A stretch of 64,000 bases of DNA from Trochalopteron elliotii (Eukaryota; Chordata; Aves; Passeriformes; Leiothrichidae). Under the pieces are notes generated by a model. It did no database searches and had not been told where the DNA came from. It saw only the letters and a list, made by a program, of their open reading frames with translations. Of this stretch, positions 1 to 12,784 are shown piece after piece (position 1 is the stretch's first letter; the number at the start of each line of letters is the position of its first letter). The position numbers and the translations under genes were made by a program. The stretch lies in assembly GCA_024734555.1 (NCBI GenBank), contig JANPWX010000204.1, forward strand, positions 1,776,329-1,840,328. The letters are read 5' to 3'.

Positions 1-33
1 GGGGAGAGGGAGAGGGAGAGGGAGAGGGAGAGG
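1..33. repeat. GGGAGA simple repeat, cut by window edge
   Basis: The first 33 bases are a purine hexamer repeat (GAGAGG unit, about five copies) that begins before the window. It is a microsatellite with no coding content. Confidence 0.95.
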
Positions 34-1214
34 ACCTCATACCCCACTCAAGAACCCAGGCACCAATTTCAGCAGACAGTTCTGTGTCCATCTGGGAAAT
101 GCAGCCAGCAAGAGGCCGGTACACCCAAGCCACATACTGGAAGCAATGCTGAATAATAGACAGAGATCCTCTTCTGGATGGGATGTAGTGTCAACATGAG
201 ATAGGTGACCATGGAGATAGGCACTCAGTGGACTATAAATAACTTCTTTTTAAGGAGGCATTTCACAACCAAGGCCTGTATTTTGTCAGCTTCCTCATTA
301 AGTGCACATAGCTGCACTATGCAATTCATTTTTTTGCTGTCTAGATCTAGGTTAGATAAAGTGCAATGAGTATCTATTTCCAGAGCTGGGAGGAGTTTGA
401 AGGCATCATCCTCAGTGCCCTAAGAGGAATAATACACTATTCAGTAAACCATGATATAAAAACAAGGATCATTGACAGAAATGACAAAAAATAAGTTAGA
501 AATACTAAATGCAAACTGTGACATAATACTGTGAGGATGGATGATTGCTAAGTGGGAACTCCAGCACAAGTGCTCACCCCGTTCTCTTGAGCAGAAAGAC
601 AGTGCATAGCCAGGAGTAACACTTAAAAAATTTTCCCACCTTGGCAAAAAAAGGTACATAAAAGTCAGAGGTGATAAATGTCAAGTAGCGTCCAAAGAAT
701 ATCAAAAGTAAGGTGTCCATGAATAACCATCCAAGCAAAATATCTCAGTTTCTCCCTGGGACAGTAAAGCTACAGAGTAAAGCTCTGCATATGGGTGTGC
801 ATGTGATACAGCTTATTTAATGAAGGTCTGTAAGCTCAAATCATCTTATATAACCAAATTTAAGAAAGATAATATAAAAATTATGACAAAGTTATGAAGA
901 TGTGAATAACATTATAGGTCATTAATATCTGGAATAACTTTGCTTAGTTCTGGACAATTTATGCCAGAATAATAGAGTAAAAACAGAAGTCCAGAGATGG
1001 GTGTTAATTATTATTAAGCACACAGGATAATTCCTTTTCAATGACCCAGCGAAATAATTAATACTGAAAGCGAGGACAGAGAGGAAACAATGACTGGCAC
1101 ATATTACAGAGGCTGGAGGCAAGGATGGGTAGCCTGTAAGGAATACAGAGGAATTGTCTTAGCATCTAGGGATCTGGCTGCTGAGACAGTTTAGGGAAGC
1201 AAGAGCCTGATAGT
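34..1214. other. Intergenic, nothing recognised
   Basis: AT-rich sequence with only short chance reading frames. I see no repeat family, RNA gene or exon signal that I can name. Confidence 0.5.
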
Positions 1215-1831
1215 GTGTCATCTGGCCAGAGACATCAAGGGCAACAAGAAAAGCTTCTATAGCTACACTCTCGTGAGACCACACCTGCAGGGCAGCATCC
1301 AGCTCTGAGATCCCAGCACAGGAAGGATATTGATGTGTTGAAGGGGGTCCAGAGGAAAGTCATGAATATAATCAGAGGGCTGGAGCACTTCTCCTGTGAA
1401 GACAGGCTGAGAGACCGGGACTTGTTCAGCCTGGAGAAGAGAAGGCTTCAGACTGACCTCTTTGTGCCATTCCAGTACCTGAAGGGGGCTTACAAGAGAG
1501 CTGGAGAGGGACATTTTATGAAGGCATGGAGTGAGAGGACAAAGGGGAATAGCTCTAAACTGGAACAGGACATGTTTAGATTAGATATTATATTAGATAC
1601 TAGAATGAAATTCTTAGGATGAAGCCCTTCTAAGGATGGTGAGGCACAGGAAAGTGTTGCCCAGACAAGCTGTGGGTGCCCTGGCCCTGGAATTTTTCAA
1701 GGCCAGGTTGGATGGGGCTTTGAGCAACCTGGTATAGCGGAAGGTGTCCCTGCCCATGGCAGGGGGTTTGGAAATCAATGATCTCTAAGGATATGGTTTC
1801 TAACTCAAACCACTCTGTGATTTTATGATTT
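1215..1831 (+). mobile_element. CR1 LINE fragment, 3' end, plus strand
   Basis: A CR1 non-LTR retrotransposon copy in sense orientation. Bases 1225-1262 match the CR1 ORF2 stretch that reads D-I-K-G-N-K-K-S-F-Y. The sequence then jumps at about 1263 to the ORF2 C-terminal part, so an internal segment is missing. The 3' untranslated part follows, with the typical 'aaggccaggttggatgggg' and 'gagcaacctgg' blocks at about 1700-1735. It ends near 1831 in a degraded 'tctgtgattttatgatt' tail. CR1 is the dominant LINE of birds, and most copies are 5'-truncated as here. Confidence 0.92.
1335..1622 (+). pseudogene. CR1 ORF2 C-terminal remnant, 95 codons
   Basis: An open frame of 95 codons inside the CR1 copy. 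It contains GVQRKVMNIIRGLEHFSCED, FSLEKRRLQTDLF and a YLKGAY block, which is the conserved tail of the CR1 ORF2 protein downstream of the reverse transcriptase domain. The frame has no stop until 1622, but the endonuclease and RT domains are absent, so it is a dead fragment. A small AT-rich duplication near 1575-1600 disturbs the end. Confidence 0.8.
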
Positions 1832-4059
1832 GTAGCAAAGCTGTAGCTGAGGATAAAATCTCCATTTTGGGATGCTCTGTTTTGCATTGCAAAGCTGCTG
1901 CTCTGAATCACGGTAAGAACTGAAAATTTCCAAGTCGTTCATAAACGAGCATTCTGAAAATACAACTTGATCCAGGAGTATCAGAATATTTAATCTGAGA
2001 CTCTAAAAACATAATATAAAATCAAATAATGTTGAAATGAAATAAGATTTCAAAATGAAATGCAAGATGGGACTTTTTGTGTTTCTGGAACATTTTTTCC
2101 AGTTTTCTTTTGTAACAAAATTATAGTGACTCTGACAGTTTTATTAAGCAATTTTCATTCCAGCAAAAATACGTTCTCTACTTGAATTTGGTTTTATTAA
2201 TAGAGCTGTGGCCAACTATATTCCTACTACTCATTCACTTGAAAAAAAAAATAAAAGGAAGAAAGATATCCAACAAAATTATCAGGCAAAATATTTAGCA
2301 CCAATAAAGGCAAGTACAGCCATAAGTTTCAGCTCAGCCCAGAGTTTTCCTAGGAATCAAAACCAGATGATATATATAAAATAGGCAAAGAGTTTTCATA
2401 GAAAACATTTACAAAACAAAAGATACCATATCGCATATAGGTCAAACTTTATTGATTAGGAAGAGACTTTCTCTCCAAATGAGTTACTTTGGACTGCCTG
2501 CTATGGCATTTTATCTACTTTTCCTGTGGAGTTTTTGATGCCACTCAGAAACAGGTAATATATGAATGGACAGACAGTCAGCCTGCTGCTGTTTGGTCCT
2601 TTCTCTGTCACTGTGCATCTTACATGAAGTAGTAGATATGTTTTGCAGGCTTCATTGCTGGAAGACCCATTTCCCTCACACTCTCTGTCCCCAAAACTTT
2701 GCATTGTCTCTTTCAGAATAGTTAAAATCTTGGCTCACAATTCAACTCCCTTATCCATAATAATCTTACTGCTTGGACAAACGTCTTTTGGAGATAGTTT
2801 TCACAGAAACACTTCCACAGGTCCCCAGTTTCCTATACTGACATAGGTCTAGCCATCTCTTTGTAATTTTTTTACTGTGTTTACTTAGTCAGATGAATTT
2901 TATGTCACGGTTTGCAAGTCTGCTCATTCCTTTCAGCAGTATTTCCTCCGCTTGTTTAAAACTTGCTGAGTGCCTTCTTACATTTATGAGGAAGCCCATC
3001 TACAGTTCAACCAGAACACTAAATATATTATACATTCTGTTTATAACATGCCCCAGAGAACTGTAGTTAACAGTGCAGATAAAAAAAACACGAACTGGCT
3101 GTAGTGTTCCTTAAAGGAAAGAATTAAGAGGGAAGCTCACAAAAGTGCAATTCTTACAGTCAGTCAGACAGACGCACTTATCTGCTTCTCCAGCGTTACC
3201 TCACAGGCAGTAAGACACTTAGCTGCAAAATTTATCAGCTATGAGGTCATTAATAAAGCTGGCCAGTCTCAGTAGTCACTTAAAAGATGATAGTGCTCAA
3301 TGATAAAATAAAATACTAGAAGATAGTTTTGTTATAGCCAAGTGGCTGACTTATGATTTTGTAGTTTAAAGGATTTTGACAATGAATGCTTTGAAATTTC
3401 TGGCCTAGATTTTCAGCCAAGGAGCCATTTATATATTCAGCTCTTTCCCTCCACCTGGCTTTAAGAATCTAGGAAAATGAGTGAGTCCTCGCCAAAGGAT
3501 ATAAAGAAAAATGCAAGAATTTAGATTTATAGTAGAGCTGATTCATCTTAGTTTGGAGAAATCTCCAAGCAAGCAAGCTCTTTTCCTTAAAAGAAAGCTC
3601 TTTAAGCTTGCAAGCTACGGACAGTTTTACTAATATCCATGAAAATTTCTGATATGGAAGTAGGAAAGCTGCAAAAATTTAAAAGTATAATTATAAGCTA
3701 TGCTGTCAACAGTCTCTTTATGCAAGTTCTTAGCTTGTGCCACTTCAATGTTGTCCCAATTCCCACACAAAGGAGCCAAGGGACAAGTGTTCCTGCATGA
3801 GGCTGTCATTTATAATGTAGCAAAGAGGACCTGAGAACATCTTGTTCGCTAGTGGGAAGGTTTGCATGTCACAACTTTGAGTTGAGCTCAGCCATAAAGA
3901 AGGAGCCAAGCTGTGTGTGTACCAGGCTTGGAGCTCAGACACACACATGAAGTCCAGACACCACTGGTAAGCTCCACTGAACTGGGAATGAGGGTAAGGG
4001 CTTGAGGCAGCCCCAGATGCTGAAATGTGAGACATACAAAACTCCCACTGGTCACAGTT
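1832..4059. other. Intergenic, nothing firmly recognised
   Basis: AT-rich sequence. The minus-strand frame at 3745-4035 has no domain I recognise. Sequence near 3400-3470 looks like an old interspersed repeat but I cannot name it. Confidence 0.5.
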
Positions 4060-4075
4060 ATCTATGATTCTATGA
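4060..4075 (+). repeat. CR1-like 3' terminal repeat
   Basis: The octamer-type repeat 'atctatgattctatga' is what CR1 copies end with. The sequence before it does not look like CR1, so this is either a very short or decayed CR1 end or a chance match. Confidence 0.4.
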
Positions 4076-4131
4076 CCATAAAACCATGATCAAGCTCCTA
4101 AATAAAGTGCCCCCCTAGACCAAAAGGTTTC

Positions 4132-4870
4132 TGTCGGGAGTCCAGGGCATCGTTTTGGTTGCCCTGGAAGGTCACAGACCTCGGCAGAAAGGCCTGGGAC
4201 CCGAGAAAAGAGGGTTTGAGATCTGTACAAGAGGGTTTAGAATCCTAGACAGGGGAGTCTGGGTCCGTCCAGGGGCGTTGCCTGGCACAGAGCCCAGGAA
4301 GACACAGGCTCTGGTTTCAGTCCATGAGAAAAACTTCCAACACAGAGAAGCATTACAAGTCACAAAGGTGTGACTGACAGTAGTGTAGTTTATCACCGGG
4401 TGTAAAATTTTGTAGTTTTGGGGTTCTTAGACTGGAGGTGAATCAGGAACAAGATGGAAGATTTAGGGCAGTGCCCTGGGTTCTTCTTGTTCTCCCTTGG
4501 CATCCATCTTCTGCAGTAACAGGGGCACAAAGTAGTTTAAGGAGGTTGGGTCAAAGCAGAAATGACCTTCTTAGTATAGGTAATAGGCATTGACATGGAA
4601 TTGTAAATAATATACACGTAATTTTCTGTATAAGAAGGTAGCAACCTCCTATCAAGGGGGGAGTCATCTGCTGCCCGAGCTGCTGTGAAGACCTTAGCTG
4701 GGTGCACAAAGAATTGTAAGATAAGAATTAATAAACACACAAGAAACTCAGAAAAAAACAAGACCTTGAAGACTCCGCTTCTATCTCGAGACCTGGCACA
4801 AAGCCTTCAGAGGGCAAAAAAGACTCTCTCAAACCACCATCTAAATCTTGGGTGAGAAACCAAACCCAAG
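4132..4870 (+). mobile_element. Probable solo LTR, ERVL type
   Basis: A block of about 740 bp that starts with TGTCGGGAGTCC and carries LTR-like parts in order: 'attttgtagttttggggttctt' near 4410, a 'ggtaataggcattgacatgg' block near 4580, a TGTATAAG TATA-like box near 4628, and AATAAA at 4730-4735 followed by a possible U5. The arrangement resembles passerine ERVL LTRs. AGGTTTC ends at 4131 and recurs at 4871-4877, which could be the target duplication. The implied right end reads CCCAAG rather than a canonical CA, so the right boundary is uncertain. No retroviral internal region is visible on either side. Confidence 0.55.
4730..4735 (+). terminator. AATAAA signal in putative solo LTR
   Basis: A canonical polyadenylation hexamer about 100 bp downstream of the TATA-like box. 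This is the spacing expected for the R region of an LTR. Confidence 0.45.
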
Positions 4871-4877
4871 AGGTTTC

Positions 4878-7800
4878 CATTATCCTACACAGGACCAGTG
4901 GGAACTGCTTTCTCTTCCCACCACCCCCTTGTGCTGCCTCCCTGCATCCTTCCCATTTTTTCACACATCCACCAGCAACAAACTCTCTGCCCCAACGTAC
5001 AGAAGCTGCTTCTTATCAGACCCTTAAATATACATATCCTAGAGCTACAGGAAAATTATGTGCAAATTGAGGGCCACATCTTCCACAAACCAGGCAGAAA
5101 ACTGCTGAATGCTTGAAGGTATATTTTCACAGTTAACACACACAGCAGATTAGTTTCAAATCAGCTGCCTAATCAGGGTTCCCAGGAAGGCTGCAGGCTC
5201 ATTTTTCAAAGATGAAGAGAAAAGCTTTCCTGTCAATCTAACTACAGTTTTTATGGAATCCCAGAGCGCAAGGCTGACTAGGCACAGGATGGGTTTCTCC
5301 CTCCATGCATGTGCCTTCTCTTACATTTCAGGCTGCCCCCTTTCTCCCAAGAAACTAAGTACAATGTACATCTTCTTATGGCAGGTTTTTTTGTATTTAA
5401 TTTTCTCATTTTCTTTTATTATATGGGATGCACTTCTCCAAATACTATGTCACATGAGAATTGATATTGGAGTTTTATTAAAATCAATTATACAATTGAA
5501 AAGGGGGGAATAAAAATGGTGGGAAAAAAAATAAAAACCCCCTGCACATTTTTTAACCTGATTACACAATGGTGTGTACCTCCTAATTGTCTTACCTTCT
5601 TATAAAGATACTAGATTGTAAAAGGAATTACTGTACAGGTATCCCACGCTTATTAACAAAGCCTCTTAATTTCCTGCTTCAGTTTAAAACTCAGGTTTTA
5701 GGAGTGCTCACCAAGTGGACCCTAGGTGGGACACCCCACTTTGTAAAGCCATCTCTGAAATGTATTTCTCAAAACTTAGAAGTAGACCCTGCACACCTAC
5801 ATGAATGACTCTTCTCAGACACAGAGCCCTCCTCATTTTCTTTATTTGCAGGCTGTGGCCTGCATGGAAGCAGCCATGGTCCCTCAGCCCCTTTGCAGCT
5901 GGTCAAAGTGAACTCCCTGGGAAGGTGGGCAGCTGGAAATGGTCACAGAGCAAGGACAGCATTCCCACTCATGGCCATAACAAATATCTTGCAGGCCCCT
6001 AGCGTGTCAGCAAAGTCCATCCATGAAGGCAGTGGCTCTCTGAACCCATTGAAAAGCCTCTTGGAGAGCTTTTCCAACTTTTAGGGTTTAGTCTGGTTTG
6101 TATCCTTTTCCTCTGTCTCATGTAGCCACAGAAGGCAGCCCATGCATTTGACTGGGATGGAGGAAACCACCATCCCTTGACAATTTCCTTTGACTGGTAC
6201 TGTGTTGTTTCCTCTGGTCAGAGACCCCTTTTCTTCACGGCCTGCTATAGGATTTTTTTTCTGCCTTCTGGAAAACCCATCATTGCTCCTTAAATAAGAT
6301 AATGAGTTTGCTATAAAGCTGACATTGGTCTAACCTGCAAATACAGAATTAACATTAATGCCATGCATGACTTTTGCCAAATCCTCGCCTTGTGTCATCA
6401 CTATGATTGGCATGTTTGCAGCACACATTGCAGGAGCTTGATTTGGTTCACAGCTCTCAGTCATTTTTATGTTCAGACATATAATCTAATGAGGTGAAAA
6501 TGGAAAGCAGCCCCTGAGCATTTGGCTATTGCTGGGAAAGAATGCAAATTAAATATTTGAAAGAGTGGGGCACAGGGTAGCATGTCACGGAGCTTCGGAG
6601 TTCCATCAGGTGCCTCGCCAGCTTGCACAGCCTTTGTGTCCACATTGTCTGCCTGTTGGATGGAGCTGAGAGACAGAAGAATGACAGTCTGGGGAAAAGA
6701 AAGAAAGACAGTAATTATGGGACGTATGTGATTAGCATGGTAGCCAGAGAAATTAAACCACTAGTCCCAGGAATCTTCCCTTCTATAAGGTACCTGTGGT
6801 GGAAGAGAAAAGCTCTGCACTACAGAGTTCAGCTGGAATCCACTCCCTGCCAGTTTAGCTTGATTGCTTTTTTGGATACCTACTGTGGGGGTTCAGTTCC
6901 TTGACCTTCCTTTCTATAGAACTATATTGTCCTGCCATGAAGAAAGGCAGATTAAGAATTTACAGGGATCCTTCCATCACTAGATTCTGACAGGAGTGCT
7001 CAGGGAGTTCATTTTTCATGGCTTAAATTGCTCCAGGCCAGCATTCTTATCAAAAAGGTTTGGTTTAACGTAAAACACAGACTTCTTTTCTTTCTTTTTA
7101 ATTTTAGCTTCATATTAAACAGCACTACAAATTTCCCTTTGAACAGCAAGTCCCTGAGCTGCTTTCCTTTGAATAACATATAAATTTAGACTAAACTTTA
7201 TTGTTCCTGGGCAAATCAGTCTAGTTAAGAAGTTTATAATAATTATTAGAGAGGCAAAATGTTTTACATAACAGCTGAAAAGTCTGGAAAATTCCCGGTC
7301 TAATTAGACCATGGATTCATTGTTTGCTGGCTCTTTAAAGGTACCAGCTTACAGCATAGTTTCCAAACTTTGTCTTTTGGGTGCCTTGGGATCTCAACAA
7401 GGTCAGAAATAAAAAGAATTAACAGTCTGGTAAGCATTAGCTGGCACACCAACCATGTCTTCCAGCAGGATTTCCCCCCACACCTCCAAGCTCAAAGTGC
7501 TGTTTCTGTACAAACATGTTTTCCCCAGAAATATGTTTCCTCCATAATTTCCACTGTTAATTCACTACACAGCTGTCATTCCTCAGGTGGTGCCCTGTGC
7601 AGGACAGGGTGCTGGGGTGATGGGGAGAAGCCCCTGGGGCTCTGCATCAGTGCAGCACTGCTGTCAGGCAAAGAGGAGATCCAGGCACCCCTGAGCACTG
7701 TGAAAGCCACTTTCTCCCAGTAGCACCACAGGTACACTTAGGCTGGGAGCCAAAAGTTCGTTCCTCTTCCATCCATTAGGTGCTCTGAACTCCCACTCCG

Positions 7801-10704
7801 TCTGCAAAAATGCCTGAACTATTAACTGCCAAGCTTCTGGGTACTCAGAGACAGGAAGCTGTTTTACTTTACAGGGAATAATTAAATAAAAATTTGGCAA
7901 GAGAGATAGAGCTCCTGTTAGTGCAATTCTGGAGTCTAGGAAGCACTCATCAGAGACTCAGAAAAGATTTCTGTCCCTGCTCCAAGGACAGTGCGCATAG
8001 TTTTAGGTTAAACCTCCCTGAATAAAACACATGCAGCCGAGCAAAGGGAGTAACCAGAAGCCAGGTGTCCTTCCAACACCATGTTTCCACGTGGTCTTCC
8101 TCTTTCTCTGTCCTCTCATCAGTCAGACCCCACAAAGTCATGATCAGATGGCTGTAAGCTAGAGCTACAACATCTATAGAAAGTGGGAGAAATAGCAGCA
8201 AAGGAAAGTAGAGCAGCAGATGAGGAAAGGACCTTTACCCTCACATCCACAGTCCAGTCTATCAAAATTCAAGTCTTTCCTGAAGTTGCTACCAGGCTGA
8301 GCAGTGTGGGTGAAGGAGTTTGGAGAACTCTTATCAGTGATTCTTTCTGAGGAGGAGGTCTAAAACAGTCACCAAATGGTTTAGTGAACTCCAGGCAAAG
8401 GTAACAGCTGGAGACTTTTATAGACAGATAGACGGGTGTTACAACAGAAATGGAGATGCCTAGAGTGGCATCTGAACAGAGATTTTGTGGATCTGAATTT
8501 TGGATGTAGAGCTAGATCCCATTTGGAATCCAGTTTGAAATTCCTATGGTGAAATAGAGGCCAACTGCTGCTGAAGCTTATGGGAATTCCACTATTGGCT
8601 TCAGTAATGCCAAGAGCTCCTATTGAGAGCTAGAATGGGAACACTTAGAAATTATAAAAATAGTCTATTTAGCAAAGAACATGCCATTTTCTCTAGCCCT
8701 GTGATCATAAACTATACATATATGACATGAAATACAAATATTTAATATGGCACTTATTCCAAAGAACAAATCACAAAAATATCCTTTTTTTTCTAGTTCC
8801 GAAAGAATATCTTAGCCACCTTCTGCATGTAAACCTACCTAAAATGCCTGTCAAGCATACTAAAAGTCTGAGGAATCAGTATCACAGTCAAAAGTTGTAG
8901 ATGGATGGTTTCATACTTTGTGAGAAAGACTTGCTTTTCAAATAAAAAGTTTTAAAACTTCAGAGATATTGATGTATTCTCAGCTAACCAGATGCTGTAT
9001 ACTAAGTGTGTGCCAGTAGTCTCTCAGTGCTGGAAGAGAAATAGTTGACACAACATATTTGATGGATTTGTTTAGGGATTTTGTATGCATATGGAAATCA
9101 TTTGTTTCTCTATTGCAAAGTATGTTTGATTGTTCAGTATTAACATTTAACTAGAAAAAGTAGCTACAGTGCTCCCAGTTGTGTGAAGCACAAGCTAAAC
9201 TAAACAATAACTGAAAAGCAGCTTCAGCATATCTCATGCTCATTAGGAGAATAAACGATGCAAAAATTAACTGATGACAGATATGCAGATTTCTATAACT
9301 CAACAGTTTAATGTAAGAGTCTTACTTGGTTCAGATACACAGAATGAAATCCTAAAGGACTGATGTGAGTCCATCTGCAAAAAAAGTGGTTTGGTGAGTA
9401 TCAACAAATTATGAGAGAAAGTTTCACTGAAGTGCTAACTACAAAATGCATTCCCTAAAGAAAGAAATAATACCTTGCTTGCATGTTCTCACTACAGAAA
9501 AATGCCAGTGTAAAAACTTTCTTCCTTTCTCTTCTTGGGGTTCCCAGAGGTGAGAATTTCAGATGGAACTGCAGCCACATGTGGCATGCACACTGTGCAA
9601 ACTCATGCACTGCAGGTGATACAGGAGGCATTGCATTCATTATGTGCACACTGCAGAGATGCATATGCACATCCAACTAAATGTATTCCAGACTGATTAG
9701 ACTGGAATATCAGTTGTGCACACAGAGAAATGGCCAAATTCTTTCTTCTTCACACAAGCTTCATTTCCACGCAGCTTGGATTTCCTTGGACTTGTCATCT
9801 GATAGACCTGGTTTTTTTCTTTTCATAATCAGATGATGGTGAAGAGATTCTTATTTTACATAATAAATTCATCATTCCAAAGCATGACTTTGTCATCCTA
9901 TTTTACCTTAATTGAGGTTGAAAGTTAAAATTACCAGATGATATGCTTTCTTTCTCTGAGTGGTTACATGTAACTACTTTTCTGGTTTAAAGTTCACAAA
10001 GAAAATACAAATTTTATGTTACTTGTATTTATTGTTGCTCCTGTGTAATAAGGTCTGTTTTCTTGACAACTTTCTCGAACAAGCAACTTCAAAAACAAAA
10101 TTTCTTTAAAAATTTAGTAATGACCCAAAAATAAACTGGACAACTGTTGGGGTTTTTTCTCCATTCAAATGTACAATAATTTTTTTTTTTTTTGCAATCA
10201 GAATCTGCAATAATATTTCTTAAGGCTTGTGTTTTGTGAACCAAAAGACTTGTATTTATCTGCTTTACACAATTTAAAATGTAATATTTCTGCAGATGAG
10301 AAGGCATAGCCAAATTGAAAATGAATCACTACATTTTGGCACACAATAGAAACCAGATTGTTTGGGTTTATGCATAAGAAATAACTAGAAATGGGGCCAG
10401 ACTGCTTCCTAGACTAGGGTCTGAATTAAAATCTCATCAGTAAACTTTGGTTGTACATACCACAACAAGTATTTTTGGGGGGTATTTAGGACATGGATAA
10501 ATTTCTATAGCTGCATTATTTCTACAGCTGTATTCCTCCTGCCAGAAAAAGAAAGAAAGAAAAAGGAAAAAACAAATAAACAGAAAAATAAAAAAGAAAA
10601 AAAAGCCAGGTTTAATTTTTTTAATATTTCACTAAACAATAATGAATTTCCTAAGATCAATATGCTTCCCAGAGGAATCTGGGTAAAAGTTGCAGATGCC
10701 TACA
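4878..10704. other. Intergenic, nothing recognised except low-complexity DNA
   Basis: About 5.8 kb of AT-rich DNA. Reading frames here, for example 5253-5513 and 7370-7723, lack recognisable domains and splice context. A purine-rich A/G tract lies at 10544-10603. Confidence 0.5.
10544..10603. repeat. A/G-rich low-complexity tract
   Basis: About 60 bases consisting almost only of A and G with a few C and T. It is low-complexity sequence, possibly the tail of an old retroposon. Confidence 0.8.
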
Positions 10705-10859
10705 CATGGAAGTGTTTCAAGGCCAGGATGGATGGGAATTTGAGCAACCTAGTCTAGTGGAAGGTGCTCCTGCCCCTGGCTGAGAGTTTGGAAACTGACC
10801 TTTAATGTCACTTCCAACCTTTGTCACTTCCACTGCCAAACAGTTCTATATTTCTATGA
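10700..10859 (+). mobile_element. CR1 3' fragment, plus strand
   Basis: About 160 bp of CR1 3' untranslated sequence in sense orientation. It includes 'ttcaaggccaggatggatgg', 'gagcaacctagtctagtgga' and a degraded 'ttctatatttctatga' tail. Confidence 0.9.
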
Positions 10860-12554
10860 AAACTGGGCACCTGCCTGTGCATCCACATTTGCAAGTAAGT
10901 GCTTCCATATTTGCAAGCTTTGAATTAGTATATAAAAATGTCCTACAAAACCTGGAGGTAGAAATGAGCATGGCATCAAGTTAGAAAGGTAGGATTTACA
11001 TTGCTAGTAAGGATTTACATTGCTAGTAAACAAAACACCCATACCACCACTACCTTCACTGAAGTCTTTTAATTTGTTCCCAAAGTCTCTGGGCTGAGTG
11101 CTGGGTCCATCCCAGGTGTGCCTGCTGTCCCCTCTCCTCTTCCCCCTCATTTCCATCACAGCCTGTGATGCAATGTTGGTGAGTAGGGGGCTCAGATCCA
11201 TGTCCAGTGGGATGGGAGATCCTGCTCAGTCCACCCTTGCTTGGTGGCTTTCTGGCTGACATGTCAGTGCTGGGTAAAGGGAACTTCTCCTGCCGATGCG
11301 GCTGCTGCAGCCTCACAGGAAAACAGTTCACTGAAGATAGCCTCAAAGCCTTCCCCATGAGACGACACAGCCCCACAGCAATGAAACGCTGTGCTGGTCC
11401 CACACAAGCCTCCTTTTCTCTCCCTCTCTCTCTTTATGGCCATCTTTCACTACCTAAAGAAGCAAGGTCAAAGCATTCCCAGTGTTCACTCCTTTCCAAT
11501 TAAAGAACCCAAACTGTTGGGCCGACCAACCACTGGCAAGGCAGGCACTGCCCCTGACAACTTTTGCCCACAGTTCAGTAAGGTTTTATACCTCAGTAAT
11601 ATCCTCCCACTGAGGACTGTGAAGCACTCTACTCAGGGACTTGTGTTTGAACACCCTTGCCAGGTTATGGAAGGTGCCCACATTTCCCATCTCTGCTCTA
11701 TCCTCAGATCCAGGAGTTCTTGGGTGAGGAGTCCAGGGGCAGAATAATTGAAGTCAAACTATGAATTTATAAAAGATACAAAGGTCTGCACTGAGGAAAG
11801 CTGTATCTAGTGCAGATAATTATTCAGACTTTTCTAATCAATGTAAAGTAGGTTAGGACTGTCCCAAGCAGGCTGAGAAGGCAGCTAAATGAGACACTGT
11901 ACAAAGAGATTGCCTTTCTGTCTCTGCATTTTCAATTTGATATTCGTTTCAAAGCTATTTGGGGTGAAAAGTAAGTTTTGGTATGTGATCTGTGCACATG
12001 TACACCCTTCTCTGGTCACAATAATGTCTCACTATCAACAGAGAAATACGCTCTTAAATTTTGGAGAAAAATATCTGTCTTGCCTTTCAGCAAACACTTA
12101 CCACTTTCAAGTCCAGTAAACATTTTTATCCAGTTTGACCACTTTTGAGAAAGGAAAATTAAAGAACTCCCATAAGATTCTGTGGTTTAATTTGAATTTA
12201 CCTTTTTTCAAATATTAGGCTAATATAGGGTATTTCTATACAGACAGGTACCGAGATGAACAAACTGCTTTGTCCAACTGGGATCAAAATGGGCCAGATA
12301 CAGAGCAATTTTGAAAAAGAAGTTAATTTACTTACATTTCATAGTGCTTTTCTCAAGCTATGCCCTCTTCTTCAGTCTTCACGAGTCTAAATCAAGTCTA
12401 AACCAGTGATCCCTTTATTCCAGACCATTTGAAGGGAGGCTGATAATCACTCCTTTCAATACCTGTCTATTAAAAAGAAAAAGGAAAAAACTATCCTTAT
12501 ATTTAGCTTTACCTCCAAAAGAAGATTTCAAATTAGCCATAACCTATACTAGTG
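10860..12554. other. Intergenic; relatively GC-richer patch
   Basis: The stretch 11050-11760 is richer in G and C than its surroundings and carries overlapping short frames on both strands (11056-11403, 11207-11503, 11391-11747), none with recognisable domains. A perfect 19-bp tandem duplication lies at 10992-11029. Confidence 0.5.
10992..11029. repeat. Perfect 19-bp tandem duplication
   Basis: The unit 'ggatttacattgctagtaa' occurs twice back to back with no mismatch, which points to a recent slippage or end-joining duplication. Confidence 0.95.
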
Positions 12555-12784
12555 TGCATTAATCATCCAAGGGTCACAGGAGAGCTCAAGCTGGAAAGGA
12601 GCTCAGGGGATCAGTGAGCTCAGCACCAAGGTCCGATAGGGCTGCTCAGGGCTGTGCCCCCTCAGGGCTGGAATCGCCCAGACTGGGGCTGCACACACTC
12701 CCTGGATAGTCTGAACCTCTGCCCTCCAGCCTCAGGGGAAAGAGTTTCTCCCTCTATCCAGCCTGCACTTCTCTTATTTTAATT
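12555..12784 (-). mobile_element. CR1 fragment, minus strand
   Basis: Antisense CR1 3' sequence. The 'agctcaagctggaaaggagc' start corresponds to the 3' end, followed by 'ctcagggctggaatcgccc' and 'agagtttctccctctatcc' blocks that belong to the CR1 3' untranslated region and ORF2 end. Confidence 0.75.

Noticed and set aside
11056..11747. Cluster of frames of 98-118 codons
   Set aside because: They lie in a GC-richer patch with overlapping frames on both strands, and I found no domain or convincing splice sites.
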